NCBI GenBank assembly: GCA_963742205.1 | Contig: CAVUKZ010000003.1 | Location: 62,001-126,000 of the forward strand | Direction of reading: 5' to 3' | Source: WHSW01 sp963742205 | GTDB taxonomy: Bacteria > Actinomycetota > Thermoleophilia > Solirubrobacterales > 70-9 | Length of the DNA stretch: 64,000 nucleotides | Part shown: piece by piece, positions 48,437 to 58,889 of the stretch | Numbering within the stretch: position 1 is the first letter of the stretch | Layout of the letters: every line of letters begins with the position of its first letter | Translations under genes and position numbers: made by a program | The notes under the pieces: model-generated | The model's database searches: none | Told to the model about the DNA's origin: nothing | What the model saw: only the letters and a program-made list of their open reading frames with translations

Positions 48437-49903
48437 ATGACCTCACGCGAGCGGCCCCCGGGCCGTGACAACGATGACGTTGCCGATCGCGACGGTCCGC
48501 GCGACGAGTGCGGGGTGTTCGGGATCTACGCCCCCGGCCACGACGTGGCCCGGCTCGCCTACTTCGCGCTCTACGCCCTCCAGCACCGCGGCCAGGAGTC
48601 GGCCGGCATCGCCAGCTGCGAGGGCGGCCACATCACGACCCTGCGCGACACGGGGCTCGTCTCACAGGTCTTCGACGAGGAGAAGCTGCGCGCCCTCGAT
48701 GGCGACATGGCGATCGGCCACGTCCGCTACTCGACCACCGGCGGCGGCTCGTGGGAGAACTCGCAGCCGGTGTGGCGCGACGACGGGCGCGAGGTGGCGC
48801 TCGCCCACAACGGCAACCTGACCAACGCCGTCGAGCTCTACAACGAGCTTCGCGATCGCGGGATCTCGTTCCGCGGCACCTCCGACTCGGAGATCATCGC
48901 CGCGCTGCTCTCCGTCGAGGAGGCCCGGCCGATTGAGAACGCCGTGGCCGCGGTCATGCCCCGCCTCGAGGGCGCCTATTCGACCGTGGTGATGACCAAG
49001 CGCGCCGTGGTCGCGTTCCGCGACCCGCACGGGGTACGCCCGCTGTCGCTCGGCAAGCTCGGCAACCGCTTCTGCGTCGCCTCGGAGAGCTCCGCGTTCG
49101 ACATCATCGGGGCCGAGCTGATGCGGGAGGTGCAGCCGGGGGAGCTCGTCGCGCTCACCGAGGAGGGCCTGGACACGCGGCAGATCATGCCGGCGGACCG
49201 CCCCGCCCACTGCGTGTTCGAGCACATCTACTTCTCCCGCCCGGACTCGCGCCTCGAGGGCCGGGTGCTGCAGGAGGTGCGGGGCCGGATGGGCGAGATC
49301 CTCGCCGCCGAGGCGCCGGCGGACGCGGACCTGGTGATCTCGGTGCCCGACTCCGGCAACGCGGCCGCGAACGGCTACGCCCGCGCCTCCGGGCTGCCGA
49401 AGGACGACGGCCTGATCAAGAACCGCTACGTCGCCAGGACGTTCATCCAGCCGGGGCAGGAGCTGCGCAAGCACGGCCTGCGGCTGAAGTTCAACCCGCT
49501 GCCCGAGATCGTCTCCGGCAAGCGCGTGGTGGTCGTCGACGACTCGATCGTCCGCGGCAACACGACCAGGCAGATCATCGGGATGCTCCGCGACGCCGGT
49601 GCCGACGAGGTCCACCTCCGGATCTCGGCGCCGCCGATCCGCCACCCCTGCCACTACGGCGTCGACATGTCGACCCGCGAGGAGATGATCGCTCACGACC
49701 GCTCGGTCGAGGAGATCGCGGCCGAGCTCGGCGCCGACTCACTCGCCTACCTGTCACTCGACGGCGTCTACGAGGCGGTGGGCACGCCGCGCGAGGTCCA
49801 CTGCGACGCGTGCTTCACCGGCGACTACCCGCTCGCCGACCACGGTGAGTCCAACGGGAAGTTCGCGCTCGAGGGCTTGCCCGTGGTCCAGGGCGCCGGC
49901 TGA
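48437..49903 (+). CDS. purF: Amidophosphoribosyltransferase
   Basis: A 488-residue first enzyme of purine synthesis (PRPP + glutamine to phosphoribosylamine). A ~24-residue acidic propeptide precedes the catalytic Cys25 in RDECGVFGI, to be cleaved to expose Cys. Glutaminase parts: LQHRGQESAGIASCEGG, GHVRYSTTGGGSWENSQP. The PRPP motif is VVVVDDSIVRGNTT. Four Cys matching the Bacillus-type 4Fe-4S cluster are seen (AHCVFEH, HPCHYG, HCDACF). The ATG at 48437 is the likely start; a longer in-frame reading from 48353 is rejected. Confidence 0.97.
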   Translation: MTSRERPPGRDNDDVADRDGPRDECGVFGIYAPGHDVARLAYFALYALQHRGQESAGIASCEGGHITTLRDTGLVSQVFDEEKLRALDGDMAIGHVRYSTTGGGSWENSQPVWRDDGREVALAHNGNLTNAVELYNELRDRGISFRGTSDSEIIAALLSVEEARPIENAVAAVMPRLEGAYSTVVMTKRAVVAFRDPHGVRPLSLGKLGNRFCVASESSAFDIIGAELMREVQPGELVALTEEGLDTRQIMPADRPAHCVFEHIYFSRPDSRLEGRVLQEVRGRMGEILAAEAPADADLVISVPDSGNAAANGYARASGLPKDDGLIKNRYVARTFIQPGQELRKHGLRLKFNPLPEIVSGKRVVVVDDSIVRGNTTRQIIGMLRDAGADEVHLRISAPPIRHPCHYGVDMSTREEMIAHDRSVEEIAAELGADSLAYLSLDGVYEAVGTPREVHCDACFTGDYPLADHGESNGKFALEGLPVVQGAG

Positions 49904-49943
49904 GGGGCGAACTCTCCGCCGGGCGGACATCGATCATCGAAGG

Positions 49944-51487
49944 GTGAACGAGGCGGAGCTCACCGAGGTCCTCCGGGGCCACTTCGGTCACCCGGCCTTC
50001 AGGCCGGGGCAGCTGGAGGCGGTCGAGGCGGCGGTCGCGGGCCGCGACGTGCTCCTGGTGATGCCGACCGGCGCCGGCAAGTCGCTCTGCTATCAGCTGC
50101 CCGCGATCTGCGATCGGCGCCTCGCGGTGGTCGTCTCCCCGCTCGTCTCCCTGATGACCGACCAGGTCGAGAGCCTGGGCGGTCGCGCCGAGCTGATCAA
50201 CGCCCAGCGCGACGCGGCCGACAACCGCCGGGCGCTCGCGCGCGCGGTCTCCGGCGACGCGAGCCTGCTGTACGTCGCGCCAGAGCGCTTCGCGACGCCC
50301 GGGTTCGTCGACCGCCTCGGCGAGGCTCAGATCGGGCTCTTCGTGGTCGACGAGGCGCACTGCGTGAGCCAGTGGGGACACGACTTCCGCCCCGACTACT
50401 TCCGCCTCGGCGACGTCGCGCGCGCGCTCGGCGCCCGCTCGATCTTCGCCGCGACCGCGACCGCGACCCCGCGGGTCGCGGTGGACGTCGCCCGGCGGCT
50501 CGGGCTCCGCGACCCGCTGCGGATCACGACCGGCTTCGACCGGCCCAACCTCTCCTACGACGTGGTCCCGGTGGGATCCGCGCGGGCGAAGCGCGACGCG
50601 ACCCTGGCCCTGCTCTCCGAGCCCGACGCGCTGCCGGCGATCGTCTACGCCGGCACGCGCAAGAAGACCGAGGAGACGGCGGCCGTGGCTCGCGCAGGAG
50701 CTCGGGCATCCGGTGCCCGCCTACCACGCGGGGATGGAGCGCGAGCCGCGCGCGGAGTCCCAGCGGGCGTTCATGTCCGGCGACGCGCCGGTCGTCGTGG
50801 CGACGAACGCGTTCGGGATGGGCGTCGACAAGGCGGACGTGCGGACGGTCGTGCACGAGGTGGTGCCCTCCTCGCTCGAGGCCTACTACCAGGAGGCCGG
50901 CCGCGCGGGGCGCGACGGGCTCGAGTCGCGCTGCGTGCTGCTCGCCGAGAACCGCGACAAGGGCCTGCACGTGTTCTTCATCAACCAGATCGACCAGCCG
51001 GAGGCCAAGAACCACCGCTGGCGCCAGTACCGGGAGGTCTGGGGGTTCGTCGAGGGCGAGACGTGCAGGCGGCGGGCGATCCTGCAGCATTTCGGTGATC
51101 GGGTAGAGCCCGAGGCGGTCGGGAGGTGCTGTGACGTGTGTGATGGGCCGCTCGCCGTTGGCCGCTCGCCGACTCGGGCAAACGGACGAGCGGCGAGAGC
51201 CGAGTGGCCGAGTGGCGAACGCCAGTCCATCGAACAAGCCATCCTCGCGCGTCGTGCGTGAGGCGGAGCCGAGCGTCGGCCGGACCCGCGCCGTCGAGAT
51301 CCTGCGCGGCGGGCGCAGCAAGGTCGTGCGCAAGTACGACTACGACGAGCTGCCCGGGTACGGCGAGTTCGACGACTGGCGCGCCGACGACCTGCTGCGC
51401 GAGGTCGACGCGCTGATCGACGGCGGCATGCTGCGGTCCACCGGGGGGCGGTTCCCGAAGCTCGCGCTCACATCCCGAGCGGCGTAG
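49944..51487 (+). CDS. recQ: RecQ-family DNA helicase, two frameshifts
   Basis: About 514 residues when two bases are removed. Motif I is VLLVMPTGAGKSLCYQLPAI, DEAH is FVVDEAHCVSQWGHDFRPDY, and motif III is FAATATATPRV. After a break at ~50692 a second frame gives PAYHAGMEREPRAESQRAFM, FGMGVDKADVRTVVHEVVP and YYQEAGRAGRDGLESRC, with Zn-type CDVCDG. After a break at ~51250 a third frame gives PSVGRTRAVEILRGGRSKVV, an RQC-like domain. A low-complexity linker with 8-nt repeats lies between the zinc and RQC parts. The GTG start is at 49944. Confidence 0.88.
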
Positions 51488-52192
51488 TGGCCCGGTTTGA
51501 CGACTACGACTCGCGCGGCTACGCGACCCTCGAACCACGCGCCGGCTACGCCGCGTGGGCCGGGGCGTACGAGGACGACGTCGTGGACGAGATGGACATC
51601 GCGTTGCTGGAGCGGCTCGCGCGGCCCGACTGGCCGGCGGTCGGGCGCGGTAGCCGACCTGGGCTGCGGGACGGGGCGAACCGCGGCGTGGCTTCGCGCC
51701 GCGGGGGTCAGGGGGCCCATCGACGGGGTCGACCTCACGCCGGAGATGCTCAGCCGCGCGCGCGAGCGGGGCGCCCACGACTCGCTGCGCGAGGGCGACC
51801 TGCGCGACAGCGGGCTCGCGGGGGGCGCTTACGACCTGGTGATCAGCGCGCTCGTCGACGAGCACCTGCCGGATCCCGCACCCCTCCATGCCGAGGCGAT
51901 GCGCCTCGCGCGCCCCGGGGCGCTCTGGGTCCAGGTGAGCTTTCACCCGCAGTGGATCATCGCCACGGGTATGCCGACGCACTTCGACGGCCCGGACGGC
52001 GAGCCGGTAGCGATCGCGACCCACGTGCACCTCGTCAGCGAGCAGGCAGAGGCGGCCCTCGCGGCCGGCTTCTCGCTGCTCGAGATGCGCGAGCGGCTGG
52101 TCGACGACGCCTGGGTCGCGCTCAAGCCCAAGTGGGAGCGGTACCGAGGGCTCCCGGTCTCGATCGCGTACGCGTGGCGGCGGCCACGATGA
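51487..52192 (+). CDS. SAM-dependent methyltransferase, one frameshift
   Basis: About 234 residues. The N terminus reads MARFDDYDSRGYATLEPRAG and YEDDVVDEMDIALLERLARP. After a one-base break near 51648 the next frame gives the SAM motif VADLGCGTGRTAAWL, then GVDLTPEMLSRARERG, YDLVISALVDEHLPDPAPLH and HPQWIIATGMPTHFD. The start GTG shares a base with the recQ stop; the end overlaps purN by ATGA. Acceptor unknown. It lies where purM might be expected, before purN. Confidence 0.82.
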
Positions 52193-52797
52193 GGGTCGGG
52201 GTGCTCGCCTCGGGCGCGGGCACCAATCTGCAGGCGATCCTCGACCGGGTCCACGGCCGCGACGATGTCGAGGTGGTCGCGGTCGGCTCCGACAAGCCGG
52301 AGGCCGGGGCGCTCGAGCGGGCCGCGGCGGCGGGGGTCGAGACCGCGGTGTTCCCGCGCGGCGAGCATCGCGACCGCGCGTCGCGCGACCTGGCGATCGC
52401 CGACTGGCTCGACGGGCGCGAGGTCGAGCTCGTCGTGCTCGCCGGCTACATGCAGCTGCTCTCGCCCGACTTCGTGCGCCGGTTCGCCGGGAGGGTGATC
52501 AACGTCCACCCGGCCCTGCTGCCGTCGTTCCCCGGCCTGGACGCGATCGGCCAGGCGCTCGACCACGGGGTCCAGGTGACCGGGGTGACCGTGCACTTCG
52601 TCGACGAGGGGGTCGACTCGGGACCGATCATCGTCCAGCGCCCGGTGGAGGTGCCGCCGGATCGCGACCGCGACGCGCTGGAGGCCGCGATCCACGCGAC
52701 CGAGCACGAGCTGCTCCCCGAGACGATCCGGATGATCGCCGCGGGCCGGGTGCGAATCGACCCGGGAAGTCGCGTGGTGAGGATCGTGGCGGATTAG
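52189..52797 (+). CDS. purN: Phosphoribosylglycinamide formyltransferase
   Basis: A 202-residue enzyme transferring formyl from 10-formyl-THF to GAR. It begins MRVGVLASGAGTNLQAILDR. The active-site Asn/His are in VINVHPALLPSFPGLDA and Asp in VHFVDEGVDSGPIIVQRPV. Normal length. It overlaps the methyltransferase (ATGA). purH follows 9 nt later with its own -10-like hexamer inside the purN stop region. Confidence 0.96.
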   Translation: MRVGVLASGAGTNLQAILDRVHGRDDVEVVAVGSDKPEAGALERAAAAGVETAVFPRGEHRDRASRDLAIADWLDGREVELVVLAGYMQLLSPDFVRRFAGRVINVHPALLPSFPGLDAIGQALDHGVQVTGVTVHFVDEGVDSGPIIVQRPVEVPPDRDRDALEAAIHATEHELLPETIRMIAAGRVRIDPGSRVVRIVAD

Positions 52798-52800
52798 ACT
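52795..52800 (+). promoter_or_regulatory. -10-like hexamer of leaderless type for purH
   Basis: TAGACT includes the purN TAG stop and ends 6 nt before the purH GTG. Confidence 0.45.
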
Positions 52801-52806
52801 CGGACC

Positions 52807-54425
<1,619 letters not shown>

Positions 54426-54429
<4 letters not shown>

Positions 54430-55144
54430 CCGCCGCCGGGCTCGCTCCCGGCGGCGCGACCCTGCACGTGGTGCGGGTCTTCTGCGCCGCCGACGGCTCG
54501 GGCGGCAATCCGCTCGGCGTCTTCCTCGACGGCGCCGAGGTTCCCGAGGCCGAGCGGCAGGACGTCGCGCGCGACCTCGGCTTCGCGGAGACCGTGTTCG
54601 TCGACGAGCCGGCGCGCGGCGTGCTGCGGATCTACACGCCGGAGACCGAGCTGCCGCTCGCCGGCCATCCGCTCGTGGGGTCCGCGTGGCTCCTGCTCGA
54701 GCAGGGATTCGACGTGCCGGAGCTCCGGCCGCCCGCAGGGGAGATCCCGGTTGAGTTCGAGGGCGAGCTGACGCGGATCGCCGCCAACCCCGAATGGGGC
54801 CCGCCGCTTCGAGCTGGTCGAGCTCGAGCTCGCCGGCCGAGGTCGATGCGCTCACCGGCGCGCCGGACGGCCGCGGCCTGGCGGCGGTCTGGGCCTGGAT
54901 CGACGAGGACGCGGCCCTGATCCGGATGCGCGTCTTCGTGCCCGAGGCCGGGATCGACGAGGACGAGGCGACGGGCTCGGCGGCGCTGCGCCTCTGCGCG
55001 GCCGTTGGGCGTGAGATCGAGATCCGCCAGGGACGCGGCTCGGTGTTGTTCGCGCGCCCCGTGCGCCAGGGCTGGGCCGAGGTGGCGGGCCGGGTGGTGC
55101 TCGAGGAGGTCAGGCCCTATCCGGCGGCGGTGGGTGACGCGTAA
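54426..55144 (+). CDS. PhzF-family isomerase-like protein, two frameshifts
   Basis: About 238 residues. The N-terminal half is ATLHVVRVFCAADGSGGNPL, then TELPLAGHPLVGSAWLL, the family hallmark GHP block. Breaks near 54803 and 54832 separate it from RFELVEL and then EVDALTGAPDGRGLAAVWAW, followed by DEDEATGSAALRLCAA, the second hallmark. The total is two bases over a multiple of three. PhzF proteins are epimerase/isomerase-like; substrate unknown. TTG start, coupled to purH. The 3' end overlaps the convergent MFS gene by 35 bp. Confidence 0.85.
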
Positions 55145-56729
55145 CCGCCGGCGTGCGCCCGGTGTTGGCGAGGATCCAGCGCGAGCGACGGCCGAAGATC
55201 GGCCCCTGGGCAACCCGGGTGCTCTTGCGGACCAGGACGAAGCATGAGATCGCCCCGAGGAGCGCGATCCCGGCGCTGGCGACGAACATGACCTGGAAGG
55301 CGTCGATGTGCACCGAGATGATGTAGTCGTGCGCTAGGCGGACGACCTTGGAGTCGAGCGGCACGTGGCTGAGGCCGCGCTGCTCGGCCTCGACCACGTA
55401 GTTCATGAGCTTGTCGTACTGCTTGTCGGTGGGGTGAAACCCCGTCTGCTGGTAGACGTCGTTGAGCTTGTTGAAGTAGACGCCCAGCTCGAGCGCGGAC
55501 AGGATCGCGATGCCCAGCGCGCCGCCCATCTGCTCGGCGGTGTTGATCATCCCGGCGGCCTCGCCCGCGTCCTCGTCCGGGACGGCCGTGAGGCCCGTCG
55601 GGTCGTTGACCGTGAGCACGATCCCGAGCCCGAGGCCCTGGAGCACGAGCCCGGGGATCAGGGCGACGGCGCTCGCGTCCCCGGCGCCGATGGCGAGCGC
55701 GGCGCCGGACGCGGCGAGGATCAGGAAGCCGGCGACGAGCGGGATCCGGCCGCCGACCTTGTCGAAGAGCCGGCCGGCGAGCGGGCCCGCGAGGATGATC
55801 GGCAGGGTGCCCGGGATCAGCGCGATCCCGGCGACCGCGGGCGACACGCCGACGACGAGCAGGAGGAAGAACGGGAGGAGGAAGCCGAGACCGAGCTCGA
55901 CCATCCCGGCGAGGACCTGGCTGATGATCGACGCGAGGAAGTTGAGGTGGCGCAGCAGGCTGAACTTGATCAGCGGCTCCTTCGCGCGGCGCTCGACCAT
56001 GACGAAGATGCCGAGCAGCACGACGGCGGCGGCCAGCGGGACCAGCGTGTCGGCGCTCAGCCACCCCTGCGGCTGGCCCTGGCTGAAGCCGAAGACGAGC
56101 GCCGCGATCCCGAGCGCGAACGTGACCACGCCCGGATAGTCGATCGCGGGTCGATCGCCCGACGGCTTGAGGTCGGGCGTGTTGCGCAGGGTGATCAGGA
56201 TCGTCAGCGCCGCGAGCGGGACGTTGATCCAGAACACGAGGCGCCAGTCGATCGAGGTCAGCAGGCCGCCGAGAACGGGGCCGAGGGCGGCGAAGAAGGC
56301 CGAGGCGCCGGCGAGGATGCCAAGGGCGCTGCCACGGCGGTCGTCCGGGAACACGGCGCTCACCAGCGCCATGGCCGTCGGCATCATCAGCGCCGCGCCG
56401 ATGCCCTGGGTCGCCCGCACGGTGATCATCCAGACGATGTCCTGGGCGCCACCGGCGAGCGCGGTGGAGATCAGGAAGATCACCGCGCCGACGAGGAACA
56501 CGCGCCGCATGCCGAGCAGGTCGCCGAGGCGCCCGCCGAGGACCATGAACGCGGCGAGGGGCAGGATGTTGGCGGTCAACAGCCACTGGCCGAGGTCGAG
56601 GTCGGCGTTCAGGCCCTGGACCACGTCCGGGGTGGCGAGCGGGACCGCGGTCTGGTCGACCAGGATCATGCTGTTGGCGAGCGTCATCCCCACCAGCGTC
56701 AGCCACATCGATCGCTTGCTGATCTGCAT
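55110..56729 (-). CDS. DHA2-family (14-TM) MFS drug exporter
   Basis: A 539-residue proton-coupled exporter of the EmrB/QacA type. It starts MQISKRSMWLTLVGMTLANS with the helix-1 motif SMILVDQTAVPLATPDVVQG. The motif A region is GGRLGDLLGMRRVFLVGAV and motif C is GASAFFAALGPVLGGLLTS. About 14 hydrophobic helices can be counted. The ATG at 56729 is chosen over an in-frame start at 56876, which would overlap the divergent gene. Drug or lipid substrate unknown. Confidence 0.92.
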   Translation of the reverse strand: MQISKRSMWLTLVGMTLANSMILVDQTAVPLATPDVVQGLNADLDLGQWLLTANILPLAAFMVLGGRLGDLLGMRRVFLVGAVIFLISTALAGGAQDIVWMITVRATQGIGAALMMPTAMALVSAVFPDDRRGSALGILAGASAFFAALGPVLGGLLTSIDWRLVFWINVPLAALTILITLRNTPDLKPSGDRPAIDYPGVVTFALGIAALVFGFSQGQPQGWLSADTLVPLAAAVVLLGIFVMVERRAKEPLIKFSLLRHLNFLASIISQVLAGMVELGLGFLLPFFLLLVVGVSPAVAGIALIPGTLPIILAGPLAGRLFDKVGGRIPLVAGFLILAASGAALAIGAGDASAVALIPGLVLQGLGLGIVLTVNDPTGLTAVPDEDAGEAAGMINTAEQMGGALGIAILSALELGVYFNKLNDVYQQTGFHPTDKQYDKLMNYVVEAEQRGLSHVPLDSKVVRLAHDYIISVHIDAFQVMFVASAGIALLGAISCFVLVRKSTRVAQGPIFGRRSRWILANTGRTPAVTRHPPPPDRA

Positions 56730-56802
56730 CGCCTGAACCGCGCCTTGCAAGGTCGCGAGCCTATTTAGCTTCCGACTGGGCCGCGTAATACGTTGTGTGG
56801 CG

Positions 56803-57549
56803 ATGGAGGCCACCGCAGCCCCGACTCCGCCGGAGCGCCGCCTGACGGTCGGCGGCGTCATCGATGAGGCGTTCAACCTCTACGGCAAGCACTTCTGGGT
56901 GCTGCTCGGGACCGCAGCCGCGGTCTTCGTGGTCGCCGGGATCGTCCAGGGGATCCTCAACGACGACCACGGGTTCATCCTGCGCCTCGTCGCCTCGATC
57001 ATCGGCCTCGTCGCTTCGGTCCTGTTCACGGGGTTCGTCGTCACCCTGGTCGCCGACGTGCGCGACGGCCGGCGCGACTTCACCGTCGGCGAGCTGATCA
57101 GCGCCGCCTCGCACGCCATCGTGCCCCTGATCCTCAACGGGATCATGTACGGGATCGCGGTCGGGATCGGGTTCCTGCTGCTGATCATCCCCGGGCTCTT
57201 CCTGCTCACCATCTGGGCCGTGGTCGCGCCGGCGATCGTCGCCGAGCGCCGGGGTCCGGTGGAGGCTTTCGGGCGCAGCCACGAGCTCGTGCGCGGCCAC
57301 GGCTGGACCGTGTTCGGGGCGATCGTGGTGGCCTTCCTGATCCTGATCCTGGCCGCCTTCTTCGCCGCGCTGATCGGCGCCGCGATCGGGGACCTGGCCG
57401 GGACGATCATCTTCGCCGTCCTCGCCAACATCCTCGTCGCCCCGTTCCCGGCGCTGGTCTCCAGCGTCCTCTTCTTCGAGCTCGGCGGCACGCACCAGCC
57501 GCGCGAGGGCGGGACCGTAACCCCGCCCCCCGCCGCACCCGCGGTCTAG
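56803..57549 (+). CDS. Integral membrane protein, glycerophosphodiesterase-membrane-domain-like
   Basis: About 248 residues. A cytosolic start (RRLTVGGVIDEAFNLYGKHF) is followed by ~5-6 helices: VLLGTAAAVFVVAGIVQGIL, LVASIIGLVASVLFTGFVVT, IGFLLLIIPGLFLLTIWAVV and TVFGAIVVAFLILILAAFFA. The pattern GxxxxxAFxLYxxHF plus PGLFL.......PA.V.E resembles the membrane domain found with glycerophosphodiesterases and in DUF975-like proteins. Pro/Ala tail. The start is ATG 56803 or GTG 56797. No enzyme motif. Confidence 0.8.
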   Translation: MEATAAPTPPERRLTVGGVIDEAFNLYGKHFWVLLGTAAAVFVVAGIVQGILNDDHGFILRLVASIIGLVASVLFTGFVVTLVADVRDGRRDFTVGELISAASHAIVPLILNGIMYGIAVGIGFLLLIIPGLFLLTIWAVVAPAIVAERRGPVEAFGRSHELVRGHGWTVFGAIVVAFLILILAAFFAALIGAAIGDLAGTIIFAVLANILVAPFPALVSSVLFFELGGTHQPREGGTVTPPPAAPAV

Positions 57550-57568
57550 AGCCGCCGCGAGCGCAAAA

Positions 57569-57642
57569 TGGGCCCCCTGGGACTTGAACCCAGATCTGTC
57601 ACCTTAAAAGGGTGCCGCTCGATCCAATTGAGCTAGAGGCCC
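57569..57642 (-). tRNA. tRNA-Lys (anticodon TTT)
   Basis: A 74-nt cloverleaf on the minus strand. Acceptor GGGCCTC pairs with GGGGCCC (one G-U pair), discriminator A. D arm GCTC/GAGC. Anticodon loop CTTTTAA with TTT. T arm CTGGG-TTCAAGT-CCCAG. The anticodon stem has one mismatch at its base (G-A). CCA is not encoded; a TTTT run follows the 3' end and may terminate transcription. Confidence 0.95.
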
Positions 57643-57682
57643 CGCGGCATTCTGGCAGTCGCCGTCCGAGCGGTATGCGAAC

Positions 57683-58190
57683 ATGTGTTCGTGCCCGAGT
57701 TCCCGCCCGACTCCAGTTCCCCTCGTGCGCCGGGCCGGTCGGCCGCCATCTCCCGAGACGCGCCGCTGCGCGGTCGAGGTCCGAGAGTGCAACAAGCACG
57801 GGCTGACTGAGTTCGCGTACTACTCCACCGGTTCCGGGCGGCGCCGCTGGCGATGCAAGCGCTGCGCCGGCGAAGCCGTCACGCGACGAAAGCATGCGAT
57901 CCGGCGCCTGCTTGGTCGCGGAGGCCGGGGGCTGCTGCGCGGTGTGCGGATATGACCGCGAGATCATCAACCTGGTCTTCCACCACGTCGACGCCGCCCA
58001 GAAGTCCTTCGCCCTCTCGATGGCGACCACGAAATCGCTCGCCGCGTATCGCGCGAGGCGAGCCGAAAAGTGCGTGCTCGTCTGCGCGAACTGCCATGGC
58101 GAGATCGAGACGGGGCGCTTGGTCGGTCCACCCGCAGGCGCCACGTATGAGGACGTCCTGCACGTCTACGGCGGGATCGAGGACGACTGA
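57683..58190 (+). CDS. HNH endonuclease-like protein with N-terminal zinc ribbon, one frameshift
   Basis: Two frames join into one protein. The first has RECNKHGLTEFAYYSTGSGR and WRCKRCAGEAVTRRKHAIRR, a zinc ribbon. After one extra base near 57921 the second continues VAEAGGCCAVCGYDREIINL, VFHHVDAAQKSFAL and CVLVCANCHGEIE, with CxxC...HH...CxxCH as in HNH proteins. The two together resemble a small HNH family I have seen in Actinobacteria. The total is one base over a multiple of three. The start is uncertain (ATG 57683 or later). DNA target unknown. Confidence 0.8.
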
Positions 58191-58247
58191 CGGCGCTGCG
58201 CCGGCTCAGGCGCACGAGTCCAGCGTCGTGGTGTTGAATCCTCCCCG

Positions 58248-58745
58248 ATGCGTGTCTCAGCCAAGGCCGACTACGCGGTGCGGGCGATGGTGGAGCTCGC
58301 CGCGAGTGGCGGCTCCGAGGAGCAGCCCGCGAAGGGCGAGGTGCTCTCCGCCGCGCAGGCGATCCCGCCGCGCTTCCTCGAGAACATCCTCGGCGAGCTG
58401 CGCGTCCACGGGCTCGTCCACAGCCGCCGCGGCAGCGACGGCGGCTACTGGCTGGCCCGCGACGCCGACGAGATCACGCTGGCGGAGATCATCCGCGCGG
58501 TCGAGGGGCCGCTGGCCACCGTCCGGGGCGAGGGGGCGGAGGACATCGAGTACCGCGGCGCCTCGCAGCCGCTCGAGCGCGTCTGGATCGCGCTGCGGGC
58601 CAACATCCGCCAGGTCCTCGAGACCGTGACCCTGGCCTCCGTCGTGTCCGACGAGCTTCCGGAACCGGTCCTCGGGCTCGCGGAGCACCCCGAGGCCGCG
58701 CAGGGCCGCGAGCCTCGCTTCGTCACGCCTCCCGAGCGCCCGTAG
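58248..58745 (+). CDS. Rrf2-family transcriptional regulator 1
   Basis: A 165-residue winged-helix regulator: RVSAKADYAVRAMVELAASG, then IPPRFLENILGELRVHGLVH, SRRGSDGGYWLARDADEITL and AEIIRAVEGPLATVRGEG. There are no cysteines at all, so it cannot hold an Fe-S cluster like IscR/NsrR; it is closer in kind to CymR, the Rrf2 regulator of cysteine and sulfur genes. It is a paralogue of the regulator at 62875. The two bracket the sulfate transporter. Confidence 0.9.
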   Translation: MRVSAKADYAVRAMVELAASGGSEEQPAKGEVLSAAQAIPPRFLENILGELRVHGLVHSRRGSDGGYWLARDADEITLAEIIRAVEGPLATVRGEGAEDIEYRGASQPLERVWIALRANIRQVLETVTLASVVSDELPEPVLGLAEHPEAAQGREPRFVTPPERP

Positions 58746-58757
58746 GCGCAGCCGGCC

Positions 58758-58889
58758 TCAGAGCTCGCCCTGCTCCGAGGCCCGGCGCACCTCGCCGCGC
58801 AGCTGGCGCAGGGTTGCGCCGAGAATCAGCGCCAAGAAGCCGACCACGAGGGCCAACATCACGCAGGCGACGACCCCCGCGAGGCTCAC
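58758..58889 (-). CDS. 43-residue single-helix membrane protein coupled to cysA
   Basis: The GTG start overlaps the TGA of cysA (GTGA). The product has one strong membrane helix (VACVMLALVVGFLALILGAT) and a charged C-terminal tail (RQLRGEVRRASEQGEL). It is too short for routine gene calling but is placed exactly as the last gene of the sulfate importer operon. It could be a small regulatory or stabilising subunit of the importer; this is inference. Confidence 0.6.
   Translation of the reverse strand: MSLAGVVACVMLALVVGFLALILGATLRQLRGEVRRASEQGEL

Noticed and set aside
56761..57495. Asp/Glu/Arg-rich minus-strand frame opposite the membrane protein
   Set aside because: The reverse complement of hydrophobic codons gives charged residues; this is a shadow of the membrane protein at 56803-57549.
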